Assembly: GCA_024509875.1 (NCBI GenBank)
Contig: JAMPIV010008093.1
Span: 62,001 to 126,000, forward strand
Direction of reading: 5' to 3'
Source: Oreohelix idahoensis
Taxonomy: Eukaryota; Mollusca; Gastropoda; Stylommatophora; Oreohelicidae
DNA length: 64,000 bases
The translations under genes and the position numbers were made by a program. The notes beneath the pieces are model-generated. The model was not told where the DNA came from. It worked only from the letters and a program-made list of their open reading frames with translations, and searched no databases. This document shows positions 31,227 to 42,845 of the stretch, one piece after another. Position 1 is the first letter of the stretch. Each line of letters starts with the position of its first letter.

Positions 31227-33357
31227 CATTCTATGAGAATATCTTACAGGAGACACTCGTAACTTTTCAAATAACAATATGTATTCATTTCTATCATAAA
31301 GGCATATGTGTGTCCTGATTCAAAGACAAAGGAACCAGGAATCACAATCAATGTTAATTACAAGTTATGTACAGAATGTATTAATATGAATCTGGTAGTG
31401 ACATATATTATTAAAAATATCCTATGTGTGTCAGTTGTGTAATAGTAGTATGAGGTAATACTGGTTTTGTTTTGTTCAAGCTCTGTTGGTAGTTGTCATC
31501 ATGACTTCAATAGTTTGTCTTAAGGAAACTAGTATTGGAGATGTTCTCAGTTCCTGATATTAAGACAATTAATTTCCCCTCTTAATGTTAATTTTACAAA
31601 GTCATTTCAAGATGAGGGGACATAATGTTGAGCTCAGCTGGCCAATTCGCTTATCTGGCGTGATGGCGGCAGGAAAGGACTCCTCTGCTCGAATTCTCCT
31701 CTGGGTTCAGGAGACACCTCACTGATAGCTAAAAAGACCAAGGAGTATGCTGTCCGACTCAGGATTCAGCAAAGCTCTGACTAGGTGCTGCTCACTACCA
31801 TCAAGACCACGGTCCCTGAAATCAAGGAGGATGTACCTTCTACTTCATAACTAACTTATAATTTCTTTTTACACTGATCACAACACAGCACAAACATTGA
31901 GTTCAGAGCGTTAGGCCAACTGTCAGCTTCATTTGAAATACTTTATTCCAGTATTACCCTTCTTAATGGTTACTACGCCTCTGCACTTCCAGCATTATTT
32001 CTTTCTAGTCAATCATCCAGGTGTCAGTGTACTGTTTGGCCATTCCATGCCGTTTGACTTTCCTCCGACACCCTCTGTTCAGGCTGGAGCATTATAGGCT
32101 TTACCTCACGTTTGCCACTGAACTACACATATATATATACAGGCATAAATCAACAATTCACATTCAATTTTCATTAAAAGATATTGAATGGTTCAAGCTT
32201 ACCACAATTCCTAGGAATAAACACAGATACGTTGATTAGCAATGAATTCTGGCACAAACTGGCACAAATTCCCATCTGCCTATGTTCCAGGCTTTTATTT
32301 AGCAAAATATAAGCTGGCTTCAACGCACTGATGCTTTATCAAGCTTATTTAAACAAGTGGTTTCGAACTAACGCTCCCAAGTGTGTATATCAGCGAGACT
32401 GGCCAATGAGCCACGTTTCGACAAGTGTTTGAAAAAATGTTACCCTTCCCCGTCTCCCTTGACAACGAAAGATAGTATTTATAGTCCGACCAATCGTGGT
32501 TAGGCTTTCATTTGTTGCGCTCCAATCAATTTGGAGTTTACATGGTAGACTATTTCTGTAACGTAAATTTTTTTCAAACACGTTATAAAAAAAATCTTAT
32601 GAGCAGAAATGATTTTATGCTGTCAGGCATCCCCAATATTTTATTTTGGTTATAATTTATTAATTCCTGGACTATTTGCGTAACGTTTTACATATTCTTT
32701 GTCAGCAAGCCCTAAGGAACCCAAAAATACAAATTTAAAGGAGCTACGTGGCTGCGTTCAAAATATGTATTTTCTACCTCCTGTTTCGAAGATGTGCTGT
32801 CTGGGTACTGTTATGTTTTCAAACGTAAACCCATCTATTGTTATCTTTCCTAATAAGCGTTTTTTATGATTTTAAAACCTAACTCTGGGATGGGTAATGT
32901 ATTTTATCACTGTCCGTCTGAAAAAAAGTTAGTGCATGTAGTCTTACACGCGTGATGGCAGCATTTGTGTATCGCGCGACGCGTGTTTAGTGTTCGGCTT
33001 TCTGCCTCTCCCTTCTCGCTATCCTTTTCTACTTGAGTCCATCTGTTCGTTCGTTTTGGTAACGTAATATAATTAATGTTAGGATTAATTTAGGTCATTA
33101 CGCAGGGCCTCTCAATGTTTTTCTTAGAAATGCAGCACACGTTTCATTGAAGAAAGCGGGTAATAATACAGTAAGCTTTTACTATCAACGTGAAAGCGTT
33201 ACAATTTGCAGACGTAGCAGAAAACAAGGGGGATTTCTAGTACATTCTTTGTGACAGCACTGTTATTTTACCATTGCTCTTCTCTTTATTAATTTTATTT
33301 GTTAGGCTTCATATTTACCTAATAATTTATATATGTGGATTAGAATATTCCACGACA
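31227..33357 (-). repeat. 3' LTR of gypsy element 2 (left)
   Basis: Matches 37809-39876 throughout. On minus it begins TGTCGTGGAATATTC. The other end is either 31227 (supported by the GTCAT duplication; CATTCTA against CACTCTA in the other copy) or 31234, at a TG. Contains about 65 bp near 33204-33270 that the right LTR lacks. Confidence 0.9.
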
Positions 33358-33373
33358 CCTCCCCTCTTAAAAC
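33358..33373 (-). other. Polypurine tract of gypsy element 2
   Basis: On minus it reads TTTTAAGAGGGGAGG directly before the 3' LTR's TG, the expected site for plus-strand priming. Confidence 0.8.
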
Positions 33374-33424
33374 AGACATTATATGTCAGTCCTTTATTCT
33401 ATATACACATAGAGAAATTCATTA

Positions 33425-34861
33425 TTATTTCTGGTGTTTACGGTGATTCTCATCACACGGATGGCGGCTTAAAAAATCCGCTCCCAAATTGGTTTTTCCA
33501 GATATATACTCAATGCTAAAATTATATGGAGCCAGAAGCAAAGACCATCGGAGTAACCTAGAGTTCTCATGCTTAGCCTGTGCTAGAAACGATAAAGGTT
33601 TGTGGTCAGTTTGCAACTTAAATGCCTTCCCATATAGATAAATATTGAATTTCTTTATTGCCCATATTACTGCAAGACATTCTTTTTCGCTAGTTGAGTA
33701 GTTGATTTCAGCTTTATTCAACTTTCTGCTAGCATATGCCACTGGGCTTAATTCCCCATCCAATGCATCTGATTTCTGTAGTAGAGTTGCACCCAGCCCA
33801 ATATTACTTGCATCCGTCCTTACTATGAATTCTTGACTTAAGTCAGGTAATTTCAAAATGGGTTTACTTGTGAGCTTTTCCTTCAACTCTTGGTACGTCA
33901 TTTCACATTGTGGTGTCCATGTAATGCGATCTGGATGTCCTTTACGTGTCAATTCAGTTAACGGTGCACATATGGAATTAAAGTTTTTGATATACTTCTG
34001 GTAGAAACCACATAATGAGACAAAGGATCTCACGTCCTTCTTGGTTTGTGGTCTCGGGGCTTTCTGTAGTTTCTCTAAATTCTTTGGGTCAGGGGTCATG
34101 TTTCCCTGATAAACTGTGTGTCCCAAAAATTCCAATTCTTTACATCCAACGCAACATTTGGTTGGTCGGGCTGTTAAATTTGCCTCCCTAAGTCGATTAA
34201 ACAGCATGTTCAGAGAGTCAATGTGTTCCTCAAATGTTTCTGTTGCTATAAGGATATCATCCATAAAATTTGTTATACAGGGATTATTCAGAGGATCCAA
34301 TAATTTTCTCATCATTCTAGAGAAGACACTAGGCGCATTCTTCAATCCAAATGGCAATCTATTAAACTCATAGTGTCCTTCTGAGGTACTAAAAGCTAGG
34401 TATGGTCTAACCTCAGGCTTTACTGGAATCTGATAGTATCCTTTACTCAGATCCACTTTTGAGAAATATTTAGCTTTATTTAGTCTGGCAAACAGCTGAT
34501 TTGTATCCGGCAATGGATCCACCTGTCCTTCTGTAATAGCATTCAGTCTCCTGTAATCTATACAGAGTCTATGTTCTCCAGAGGGCTTCCTTAAGAGTAC
34601 AACACCGGAACTATACGAAGACTCACTGTGCGAAATAATTCCTTCCTTCAATAGATAGTCTATCTCTTCCTTCAAAGCTTTCTCCTTAGCAAACGGAATC
34701 GAATATGGTTTCATACAGACAGGTGTGGAGTCTATTAGTTTCATATCATATTCCAATAGGTTTGTATGCCCTGGTCGGTCTGTTAACACCTCTGCATGAT
34801 TATTTAGAACCTGTTGCACTCTCTCTTTCTGAGTTTTCGTTAAATGTGTACTGATTTTCAC
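33425..34861 (-). CDS. RT-RNase H of gypsy element 2
   Basis: 478 codons, the best-preserved gene in the element. Residues 1-90 are the RT N-terminal region (DYLLKEGIISHSESSYSSGV). RT motifs follow: RLCIDYRRLNAIT, FSKVDLSKGYYQIP, FNRLPFGLKNAPSVFSRMM, catalytic NFMDDILIA and LEFLGHTV. RNase H-type segments come next (FIVRTDASNIGLGATLLQ, INYSTSEKECLAVIWAIKKF, LQTDHKPLSFL), then a tail ending LGADFLSRHP. It would copy the element RNA into DNA in the particle. It is the last gene before the polypurine tract, and its ATG overlaps the end of the upstream frame (34858), so it was probably once part of a polyprotein. Confidence 0.92.
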   Translation of the reverse strand: MKISTHLTKTQKERVQQVLNNHAEVLTDRPGHTNLLEYDMKLIDSTPVCMKPYSIPFAKEKALKEEIDYLLKEGIISHSESSYSSGVVLLRKPSGEHRLCIDYRRLNAITEGQVDPLPDTNQLFARLNKAKYFSKVDLSKGYYQIPVKPEVRPYLAFSTSEGHYEFNRLPFGLKNAPSVFSRMMRKLLDPLNNPCITNFMDDILIATETFEEHIDSLNMLFNRLREANLTARPTKCCVGCKELEFLGHTVYQGNMTPDPKNLEKLQKAPRPQTKKDVRSFVSLCGFYQKYIKNFNSICAPLTELTRKGHPDRITWTPQCEMTYQELKEKLTSKPILKLPDLSQEFIVRTDASNIGLGATLLQKSDALDGELSPVAYASRKLNKAEINYSTSEKECLAVIWAIKKFNIYLYGKAFKLQTDHKPLSFLAQAKHENSRLLRWSLLLAPYNFSIEYISGKTNLGADFLSRHPCDENHRKHQK

Positions 34862-35322
34862 CTGTGCTGCTGTCTCACAGGGGTGTATGGATATTCAAAT
34901 GATGAAAGTGGTTCCTTTTTCATCTCCATGGCGATGGACAAGGTCAACAAGTGTGTCTCTTCCTGATGTTCTCTTTCCAAATATTTCTTCAGGAGATTCA
35001 CATGATAGATTTTTTCTTTCCCCTTCTTATCTATCTTATAATTTGTTCTAGACACCCTCTCTAAAACTGTATATGGACCCTGCCATCCAATTTGTAACTT
35101 ATTCTGGCTCTCAGGCAAAAGAAGCAGTACTTTCTCTCCCACAGCCAAATTTCTGTCTTTCGCCTTCCTGTTATAATAGGCAGCATGTTTCTTCCTGGCT
35201 TGTTTCAAATTTTCATTGGCAAGTTTCCAGCCAGTTTTTAACCGAGTGGTCAGCTCATTCACATATTGGTATGAAGATGTAATGTTTTCCTCTGCCTTTT
35301 CATCAGTCCACGTTCTTAACAT
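34858..35322 (-). pseudogene. Integrase C-terminal domain of gypsy element 2
   Basis: 154 codons: helical linker (TSSYQYVNELTTRLKTGWKL, QARKKHAAYYNRKAK), then GEKVLLLLPESQ, IGWQGPYTVLERV (GPY/F motif) and YHVNLLKKYLERE. It is the same module as 845-1241 of element 1. The catalytic core that should precede it is missing. It lies directly upstream of RT, which establishes the integrase-then-RT order. Confidence 0.85.
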
Positions 35323-35442
35323 AGCTACATATGGACCTTTAATTGTGTGGACCTATTTGTCCATGCACCGGTATGGTCTCTTCCACTCGAAGCTTTATAG
35401 TGATGATTTTTCCTCCCAGAATTATCATTCACAAAACGACCG

Positions 35443-36195
35443 CTACCAATTTTTCTTTTGGGGGCTGTCTCCCCTCTTAAAATTCTTGATGAGAGATTTC
35501 CTCTCTACATCCTCTTCCTCCAGTTTGTTTAAGTCCGATTGAGGGATTGTCGGCTTATCCTGGGGTAAGACATCTTTTTGCACTCTCCGCATAGTGGCCA
35601 TTGTAAAACAGTTAAGTGAAGCTTGTCCGTGAAAAGGGGCTTCCCATTCCATTTGGTCCACTTTATCAAATTTATTTCTCTTTTTATTATCAGGCCTAAT
35701 TTTGCCCCGTGGCGTGTCCAGGTCCTGATCCATGTTCCCACTTGTGGGTGTTCCCTCATGTGCTATGCTACACCTTTCTACAAAATTCTCAATGTCCCAT
35801 CTTGCTTTGGGCCAATAATAATTGTGAGCCACCTTTTGAATGATGGTACCTATTTTCTCATGGTCCCCATCTGGTTTCACATGTAGGCTCCTTATTAATT
35901 CTGTCCTATATCTTTTTGGAAGAACCAGCTGTCCGTGACCTTTGGATCTAGCTCCAGTCTTCCTATACATCAACTTGTTTTTCATGTAAAAATCTCCCTT
36001 GCCTGGAGTTGTATGACAAGTTGACAATTTTCTGAAACAAGGCTTGAGTGTTTTATCCCCAGCCTGTGCCTTCCTCATCTCTTCTGGAGTGGTATCTAAC
36101 ATAATATCCTCCTCCTGTCTTGAGGTCGACCTGACCTGAAGGGTTGCCATATACACAGGTTTCCTTCTGCAACGGTCAGTGTCATGATTGTCCAT
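35443..36195 (-). pseudogene. Zinc knuckle end, integrase zinc domain and unassigned segment, gypsy element 2
   Basis: 250 codons. It opens with the second half of a CCHC knuckle (NHDTDRC), whose first cysteines are in the Gag frame, so a one-base deletion near 36203 splits the knuckle. Next come a linker and a zinc-binding-type integrase N-terminus (GQLVLPKRYRTELIRSLHVK, ...HNYYWPKARWDIENFVERC). The usual H..H and second C of H2C2 look degraded (HVKPDGDH, CSIAH). No FDSG/FDTG protease and no DDE core follow. The last 100 residues are unrecognised. Confidence 0.7.
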
Positions 36196-37334
36196 CTGAC
36201 AATTTTACACCACCTTTTTCCTTGGTTGAAAGATTTTCTTTCATTATATTTCCTTTCATCGAATTGTGGGAATTTATTTTTATTGTCATACCGTGGCCTA
36301 TCAAATTGGTGCTTACCTTTATTTTGATCCCTAGGATCAAATTTATTAAAGTTCTGTGGTGCCCTAAAGTTATCCACTTGTTTCTTTTTATTACCTGTTA
36401 CCTCTGCTTGAGCTGCTTGATACCTTTCAGCAACATTTAGCAACTCATCCAGCCTCTCTGCACCTTGTTCCATGAGAAACTTTCTCAGGTCTGGAGCCAT
36501 GGACTCTCTTAGTTGCTCTATAAGGACCATTTCCTTAAGATCTTGGGTTTTCCCCAGAGAAGTCCATTTCTCCAAGTATGTCTCTATTCGTGCAGAGAAC
36601 TGGTGATAGGTTTCACCTGACAGTAGTTTAGCATTCCTAAATTTTTTTCTATAAAATTCTGCATTCTTTTCATATCTTAACAAAAGAGCCTGCTTTAGCA
36701 TGTCATAATTTTCCTGATCACCTCTGCTCATTTTTGCAAAAACTTCATAAGCTGCCCCACGAAGTCCCTGAGATAACTTTAAGCTCCACCTTTCTCTCTC
36801 TAACCCATATGTGGTAGCTAATAGTTCATACCTATTTATATAGCTCTCAATATCATCGTCTTTCTCAACAAAATGATCTAAATGAAAGTTCATAGCTGAG
36901 GTTGAGGCTCCTTGAGTAACCGTAGCATCAGAGGCAAAGGGGCTGGCACCATTTTCAGGAGCATGGCCTTGAAACTCAAACTCCCTTAGTCGTAACTCAT
37001 GTTCCCTTTGTAATCTTTTATCTTCCGCTTCCCTTTCTGCAGCTAATTTTCTTTCTTCTCTTTCTGCAGTCAATCTTCTTTCCTCGGCTTCCCTTTCTGC
37101 AGCTAATCTTTTGTCTTCTCTTTCTGCTTCCAATTTCTTAGCCTCAGCCTCAATCTGCAACCTCTTAATTTCCTTGTCAGCCTCTAACTTTCTTTCGGCT
37201 TCAAACCTTCTTTCTTCGCGTTCAATAAATTTGTCACATTCCGTCGTGACATAAGCAACCATAACTTGCCCATCTAATCCTAACTCTTTTGCAGTCTGAA
37301 CAGCGGCAGATCGAAATTTGGCCAGGTCCGCCAT
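36096..37334 (-). CDS. Gag of gypsy element 2
   Basis: 412 codons. Residues 1-25 are an N-terminal segment (MADLAKFRSAAVQTAKELG). About 35-125 is a charged coiled coil (KRLAAEREAEERRLTAERE). About 150-320 is a capsid-like domain (IESYINRYELLATTYGLERE, YHQFSARIETYLEKWTSLGK), alignable with the capsid of element 1 and of the SCAN-like Gag type known from Gmr1 relatives. A basic N/K/F-rich tail ends at the CxxC start of a zinc knuckle. The frame leaves the knuckle through a one-base shift and adds about 30 aberrant residues. It would assemble the particle. Confidence 0.85.
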   Translation of the reverse strand: MADLAKFRSAAVQTAKELGLDGQVMVAYVTTECDKFIEREERRFEAERKLEADKEIKRLQIEAEAKKLEAEREDKRLAAEREAEERRLTAEREERKLAAEREAEDKRLQREHELRLREFEFQGHAPENGASPFASDATVTQGASTSAMNFHLDHFVEKDDDIESYINRYELLATTYGLERERWSLKLSQGLRGAAYEVFAKMSRGDQENYDMLKQALLLRYEKNAEFYRKKFRNAKLLSGETYHQFSARIETYLEKWTSLGKTQDLKEMVLIEQLRESMAPDLRKFLMEQGAERLDELLNVAERYQAAQAEVTGNKKKQVDNFRAPQNFNKFDPRDQNKGKHQFDRPRYDNKNKFPQFDERKYNERKSFNQGKRWCKIVRWTIMTLTVAEGNLCIWQPFRSGRPQDRRRILC

Positions 37335-37808
37335 TGTCTATCAGGTAAATTTATATAATGTCTAACCAACAATTCAATCTCTAATGGACAACACAGGCAC
37401 CGTGAGCTCAACCTTATTTAATTCCACCCAAGGATACCTTTTAATTCTTATATTCCCTGAAGTGAATTACCCCCAATATTTTTAATAGTTAAAGATTCAA
37501 AATCCCAAGAGCGAGACCCCAATATATGTGGTGAAGTGGGATGTTATAAATATTTATAGGGGACTTAGTGTACTGACTGAGATCAGCTGTGAAGGTATCT
37601 ATATCTATTAAGAGTAGTGTATTATAGATAACCTTACTTGCTACCACATATCTCTATATCTCAGTCAGAATTATTCTGGAATAGTGTGATGCTACGTTAT
37701 GTGTCTAGGGTATGAGTATGGTGAAGTGTAAGTCACAACAACAGACAGATAAACAATTTAATTTAATCCACTACTCTTGACAACACTGTGACACTCACAT
37801 ACATATAA
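37335..37808 (-). other. Leader of gypsy element 2
   Basis: About 470 bases between Gag and the 5' LTR. I found no convincing tRNA-complementary primer site (a TGG start) next to the LTR. Confidence 0.5.
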
Positions 37809-39876
37809 CACTCTATGAGAATATCTTACAGGAGACACTCGTAACTTTTCAAATAACAATATGTATTCATTTCTATCATAAAGGCATATGTGTGTCCTGA
37901 TTCAAAGACAAAGGAACCAGGAATCACAATCAATGTTAATTACAAGTTATGTACAGAATGTATTAATATGAATCTGGTAGTGACATATATTATTAAAAAT
38001 ATCCTATGTGTGTCAGTTGTGTAATAGTAGTATGAGGTAATACTGGTTTTGTTTTGTTCAAGCTCTGTTGGTAGTTGTCATCATGACTTCAATAGTTTGT
38101 CTTAAGGAAACTAGTATTGGAGATGTTCTCAGTTCCTGATATTAAGACAATTAATTTCCCCTCTTAATGTTAATTTTACAAAGTCATTTCAAGATGAGGG
38201 GACATAATGTTGAGCTCAGCTGGCCAATTCGCTTATCTGGCGTGATGGCGGCAGGAAAGGACTCCTCTGCTCGAATTCTCCTCTGGGTTCAGGAGACACC
38301 TCACTGATAGCTAAAAAGACCAAGGAGTATGCTGTCCGACTCAGGATTCAGCAAAGCTCTGACTAGGTGCTGCTCACTACCATCAAGACCACGGTCCCTG
38401 AAATCAAGGAGGATGTACCTTCTACTTCATAACTAACTTATAATTTCTTTTTACACTGATCACAACACAGCACAAACATTGAGTTCAGAGCGTTAGGCCA
38501 ACTGTCAGCTTCATTTGAAATACTTTATTCCAGTATTACCCTTCTTAATGGTTACTACGCCTCTGCACTTCCAGCATTATTTCTTTCTAGTCAATCATCC
38601 AGGTGTCAGTGTACTGTTTGGCCATTCCATGCCGTTTGACTTTCCTCCGACACCCTCTGTTCAGGCTGGAGCATTATAGGCTTTACCTCACGTTTGCCAC
38701 TGAACTACACATATATATATACAGGCATAAATCAACAATTCACATTCAATTTTCATTAAAAGATATTGAATGGTTCAAGCTTACCACAATTCCTAGGAAT
38801 AAACACAGATACGTTGATTAGCAATGAATTCTGGCACAAACTGGCACAAATTCCCATCTGCCTATGTTCCAGGCTTTTATTTAGCAAAATATAAGCTGGC
38901 TTCAACGCACTGATGCTTTATCAAGCTTATTTAAACAAGTGGTTTCGAACTAACGCTCCCAAGTGTGTATATCAGCGAGACTGGCCAATGAGCCACGTTT
39001 CGACAAGTGTTTGAAAAAATGTTACCCTTCCCCGTCTCCCTTGACAACGAAAGATAGTATTTATAGTCCGACCAATCGTGGTTAGGCTTTCATTTGTTGC
39101 GCTCCAATCAATTTGGAGTTTACATGGTAGACTATTTCTGTAACGTAAATTTTTTTCAAACACGTTATAAAAAAAATCTTATGAGCAGAAATGATTTTAT
39201 GCTGTCAGGCATCCCCAATATTTTATTTTGGTTATAATTTATTAATTCCTGGACTATTTGCGTAACGTTTTACATATTCTTTGTCAGCAAGCCCTAAGGA
39301 ACCCAAAAATACAAATTTAAAGGAGCTACGTGGCTGCGTTCAAAATATGCAATTTCTTCTACCTCCTGTTTCGAAGATGTGCTGTCTGGGTACTGTTATG
39401 TTTTCAACCGTAAACCCATCTATTGTTATCTTTCCTAATAAGCGTTTTTTATGATTTATAAACCTAACTCTGGGATGGGTAATGTATTTTATCACTGTCC
39501 GTCTGAAAAAAAAAATTAGTGCATGTAGTCTTACACGCGTGATGGCAGCATTTGTGTATCGCGCGAAGCGTGTTTAGTGTTCGGCTTTCTGCCTCTCCCT
39601 TCCCGCTATCCTTTTCTACTTGAGTCCATCTGTTCGTTCGTTTTGGTAACGTAATATAATTAATGTTAGGATTAATTTAGGTCATTACGCAGGGCCTCTC
39701 AATGTTTTTCTTAGAAATGCAGCACACGTTTCATTGAAGAAAGCGGGTAATAATACAGTAAGCTTTTACTATCAACGTGAAAGCGTTACAATTTGCAGAC
39801 CTCTTTATTAATTTTATTTGTTAGGCTTCATATTTACCTAATAATTTATATATGTGGATTAGAATATTCCACGACA
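37809..39876 (-). repeat. 5' LTR of gypsy element 2 (right)
   Basis: Near-identical to 31227-33357. Followed by GTCAT (39877-39881). Differs by small substitutions near 39350-39600 and the indel of about 65 bp near 39799. Confidence 0.9.
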
Positions 39877-39959
39877 GTCATAACTGACTGTGTACGCGGC
39901 AATGCTCTCATTGACTGACTAGCTTCGAGAGCACCCTTAGTGGGGGACGTTTGTTATGG

Positions 39960-40210
39960 ATAAGGGAGAGGCACAAAGGACAATTAATGATCACCTGTTT
40001 GAAAACGTCACTGCAAAGATGAATCAACAAGAGAAAGACTGCTGGAGTTTGGCATCAAATGTAAGACTAGCAGGGATGGACGTATGAGAGGATGCATCTG
40101 GCGTGTATACAACCAGCGCGCTAAAGGAGCAGTTAGCATTCATACCCTTCGACATTTCCTGAGGAAGGCTGAGCACTTATGGGTTTGTCCGGAGTGCAAT
40201 GATGTCGATT
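39960..40210 (+). mobile_element. LINE-like C-terminal fragment, plus copy
   Basis: Part (about 40100-40195) is an inverted match to 40440-40560: GGAGCAGTTAG-A/C-ATTCATAC and GAGCAC(T/C)TATGGGTTTG. Reads RHFLRKAEHLWVCPECND and ends at a TAA followed by AACAATAAC repeats. Confidence 0.5.
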
Positions 40211-40261
40211 AACAATAACAATAACTATAAATGACTATGACGATAATGCGCCCTTGAAGTG

Positions 40262-40600
40262 ATAACCTTTCGCCTGCACATTTCCTGGTGTTCTTTTCGA
40301 CGTGTTCTTTTTTCTCTTCTGCTTCTTGTAGGAGCCTCTGTCCACCTACTCTGGGGCTACGCCGCAGGGATCATCTCCACTTGATGAGAATGGCAACTTC
40401 CTCCCAGGATACTGGACTTATGCCCAAAGCCTTCGTGTCTCTCTTGTACACATTTCTGATCCTCAGTTGTGCACTCCGGGCAAACCCATAGGTGCTGAGT
40501 CTCCCTCGAAAAATGTGGAAGCGTATGAATTCTAACTGCTCCTGTACCCTGGCTGTTCTTTTGCCATCTGTCAGCTGTCCATAGAGAATATGTCTGGGAG
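40262..40600 (-). mobile_element. LINE C-terminal fragment, minus copy
   Basis: Minus strand reads ILYGQLTDGKRTARVQEQLE in one phase and NVYKRDTKALGISPVSWEEV in another, both typical of LINE post-RT tails, then a K/E-rich end. Frameshifted; partial inverted relative of 39960-40210. Confidence 0.55.
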
Positions 40601-42655
40601 TTCCAACAGTACTACAACATAATTATGACACGCCAAGTCTTTCCAAGATAAATCCTTTCAACAACAACACTGCTCACGTTACAATAATTATAGAAAACCT
40701 TTGACCATCACGACAATAAAATGATATCTAACAGGGATAGTTTGAAAATAACACAATGTTAAAATAAACTACCCAAAAGAAACAATGAAAATTAAGACTT
40801 CGTGCTTCGGACATCAAATCTGACAGAGGGGAGAAGATAAATGGATTTCCTTTAGTATCTTTTCTTGGGACACGAAATGCAATTCTTCATGAAGGGAAAC
40901 TTCCATGAAAATATGAGATAAGAAATATAGCGCTACAAGGATACCTCTTACCGCCATTCATCTTCTTACCAGCCATAAACTGAACTATGAAAACAGCAAC
41001 GTCATCAACTAGCACCGGAATAAGTGAGTCAAATGAAACAGTACAACGATATGGGATGATGACCTTGCCCTTAAATAAATTTTTCTCAGGGGAGGGGGGG
41101 GGGAGATGAGAATGCTGCATGTAATCACAATAACTGAGTCGAAAACAAAAAGAAATTTAAAATATAGACCGCAATAATAAACGTGGAAACGATATCCAGA
41201 TCCTACTTGGAGACACACCGCTACAGAATAAGTTGAATTAGTGCTGCCGAAAGACTGAAACAGGCAGAACAACAAAAACGACATTTAAAAAGTTATACAC
41301 TTTCGTACACTTGAGCTTGTATAGAATAGAAGGACTTAAGCGGTATGAATTGATCATCATTGTAGAACTAAAGGAACGAAACACATAAATAAAAGGAAAA
41401 CTGCAGATGTGATTGGGTCTATAATTAGTCTGGGTAGTTGTCACAGAATGGATTGGTGCGACCCCTTCTTCTTTCTAATCTCTGTTTCACTACGCCAGTA
41501 ATCGGTACATTTGTGGTACGGATTTTTCTTTCTTTCTCTGCTAAGTAGCAGATATTTTGTATCTACATTCTTTCGCTACTTTCAGTGTATTATATCTTGT
41601 CTGTTTATCTGACTCTTTGTGGATGATAATACTAAACATTTGTAGGAGCGGCTGAGAGAACATTATCGACAACCAGGTTGGTTAATCGCAGGCGCGGCCG
41701 ATATCAGTACACAGATTAACACGTACATCGCCCAGCGCAATCTGCTTAATCACTGATAAGGCATGGGTGCGTCTCCGCCAAGGTTGTAAAGAGACGGGTT
41801 TTTTGTGTGCTCAAGCAACAGATAAGACATTACTTTAGCGAAAGTAATAATTTGTTACATCTGACAGCACGTTGTCGTATGAGGTTAACGACGTGTTCGT
41901 GAGTCGGTACACAGGGCAATCGGATGTTTACAGCCCATTTTCAGAAAAGTAATGTTCAAAATTGTGCACTAGATGAGTCATGCAAAATATTCAAATCAGA
42001 TTGGCTGATCATCTGAAGCTTCATAACAACGAATGCGTGGGAAGGCAGTGAATATAACCTGACGCTTCAGTCAGTCAAAACTACTGTGAAGATCGCTTGC
42101 CAAGACACCAGACCTTGCCAGAGTGAAGCCTAGAATTCAGAATTCCATTTTATCAGACAGGACACCTTTTATTTAAGTCTTTATCAGGACTTACAAAAAC
42201 AGCCCAGGAAATCTCTATCATTTTAATAAGGAAAGCCGCTGTCTGAGGAAACTGAAGGAAACACACAAAGTCAGAGAGGGAACGTATTAAATTAACGACA
42301 CCCCAGACGCGTGTAAGAGGCCAATTCAAGTCTCTTTTATTCATCTGAGCAAAAAGAGTCTGTGAGCCAGGATTGGCATAAGTTGTCATTTTACATTACT
42401 AAAATGTGAACTAACATAGATACATATATATTACCATGTGAATTTTAATGTGTGAAAAGTGCTAGGAATGCCCCAGTCATTTGAGGCTGGCAACCTCAGC
42501 GTATAGAATGATTCATGAACCAACACTGCACCGGCTGGTGATTGCTTTATCGCTAGTTTCGTAAAGAGAACTAAAAGCTTCAAGTAGTCCCAGGTTCCAT
42601 ATGGAGCAGGGAGGAAAAGATTAAAGAAATTATGTACATTCTAAGTATAATACTT
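40601..42655. other. No feature recognised
   Basis: No ORF or repeat that I can identify; only a 13-G-rich stretch near 41090-41103. Confidence 0.45.
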
Positions 42656-42845
42656 ACAGTTTCAAACCAGTGTAAATGTCTATGTGAAAATATTCATTTT
42701 AAAATTAATGGAAGTTTCAAACTTTTCAAATCAGTGTAAACATAAATGAAAACATATTCAATTTATATTGTGAACACTTTTCAAATCAGTGGAAATGTAA
42801 ATGTAAACATATTCTATCTGTACTATTAACCTTTTCATTTAAATG
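42656..42845. repeat. Degenerate tandem repeat, about 60 bp unit, 3 copies
   Basis: Copies of TTTCAAA-CAGTG-AAATGTAAATG...AAACATATTC begin near 42660, 42715 and 42778. Confidence 0.6.

Larger units (their letters stand above)
31227..39876 (-). mobile_element. Ty3/gypsy LTR retrotransposon 2 (Gmr1-like order), internally deleted
   Basis: Two nearly identical 2.1-kb LTRs enclose minus-strand gag, integrase zinc domain, integrase C-terminal domain, RT and RNase H. GTCAT flanks it on both sides (31222-31226, 39877-39881), a 5-bp duplication. Integrase remnants lie upstream of RT, opposite to the usual gypsy order and as in Gmr1-like elements. Protease and the integrase catalytic core are missing. 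High LTR identity, with scattered substitutions and one indel of about 65 bp, suggests a fairly recent insertion. Confidence 0.9.

Noticed and set aside
32021..32581. Frames of 72 and 63 codons, repeated at 38603-39163
   Set aside because: They lie in the LTRs of element 2 and are duplicated with them; no recognisable content.
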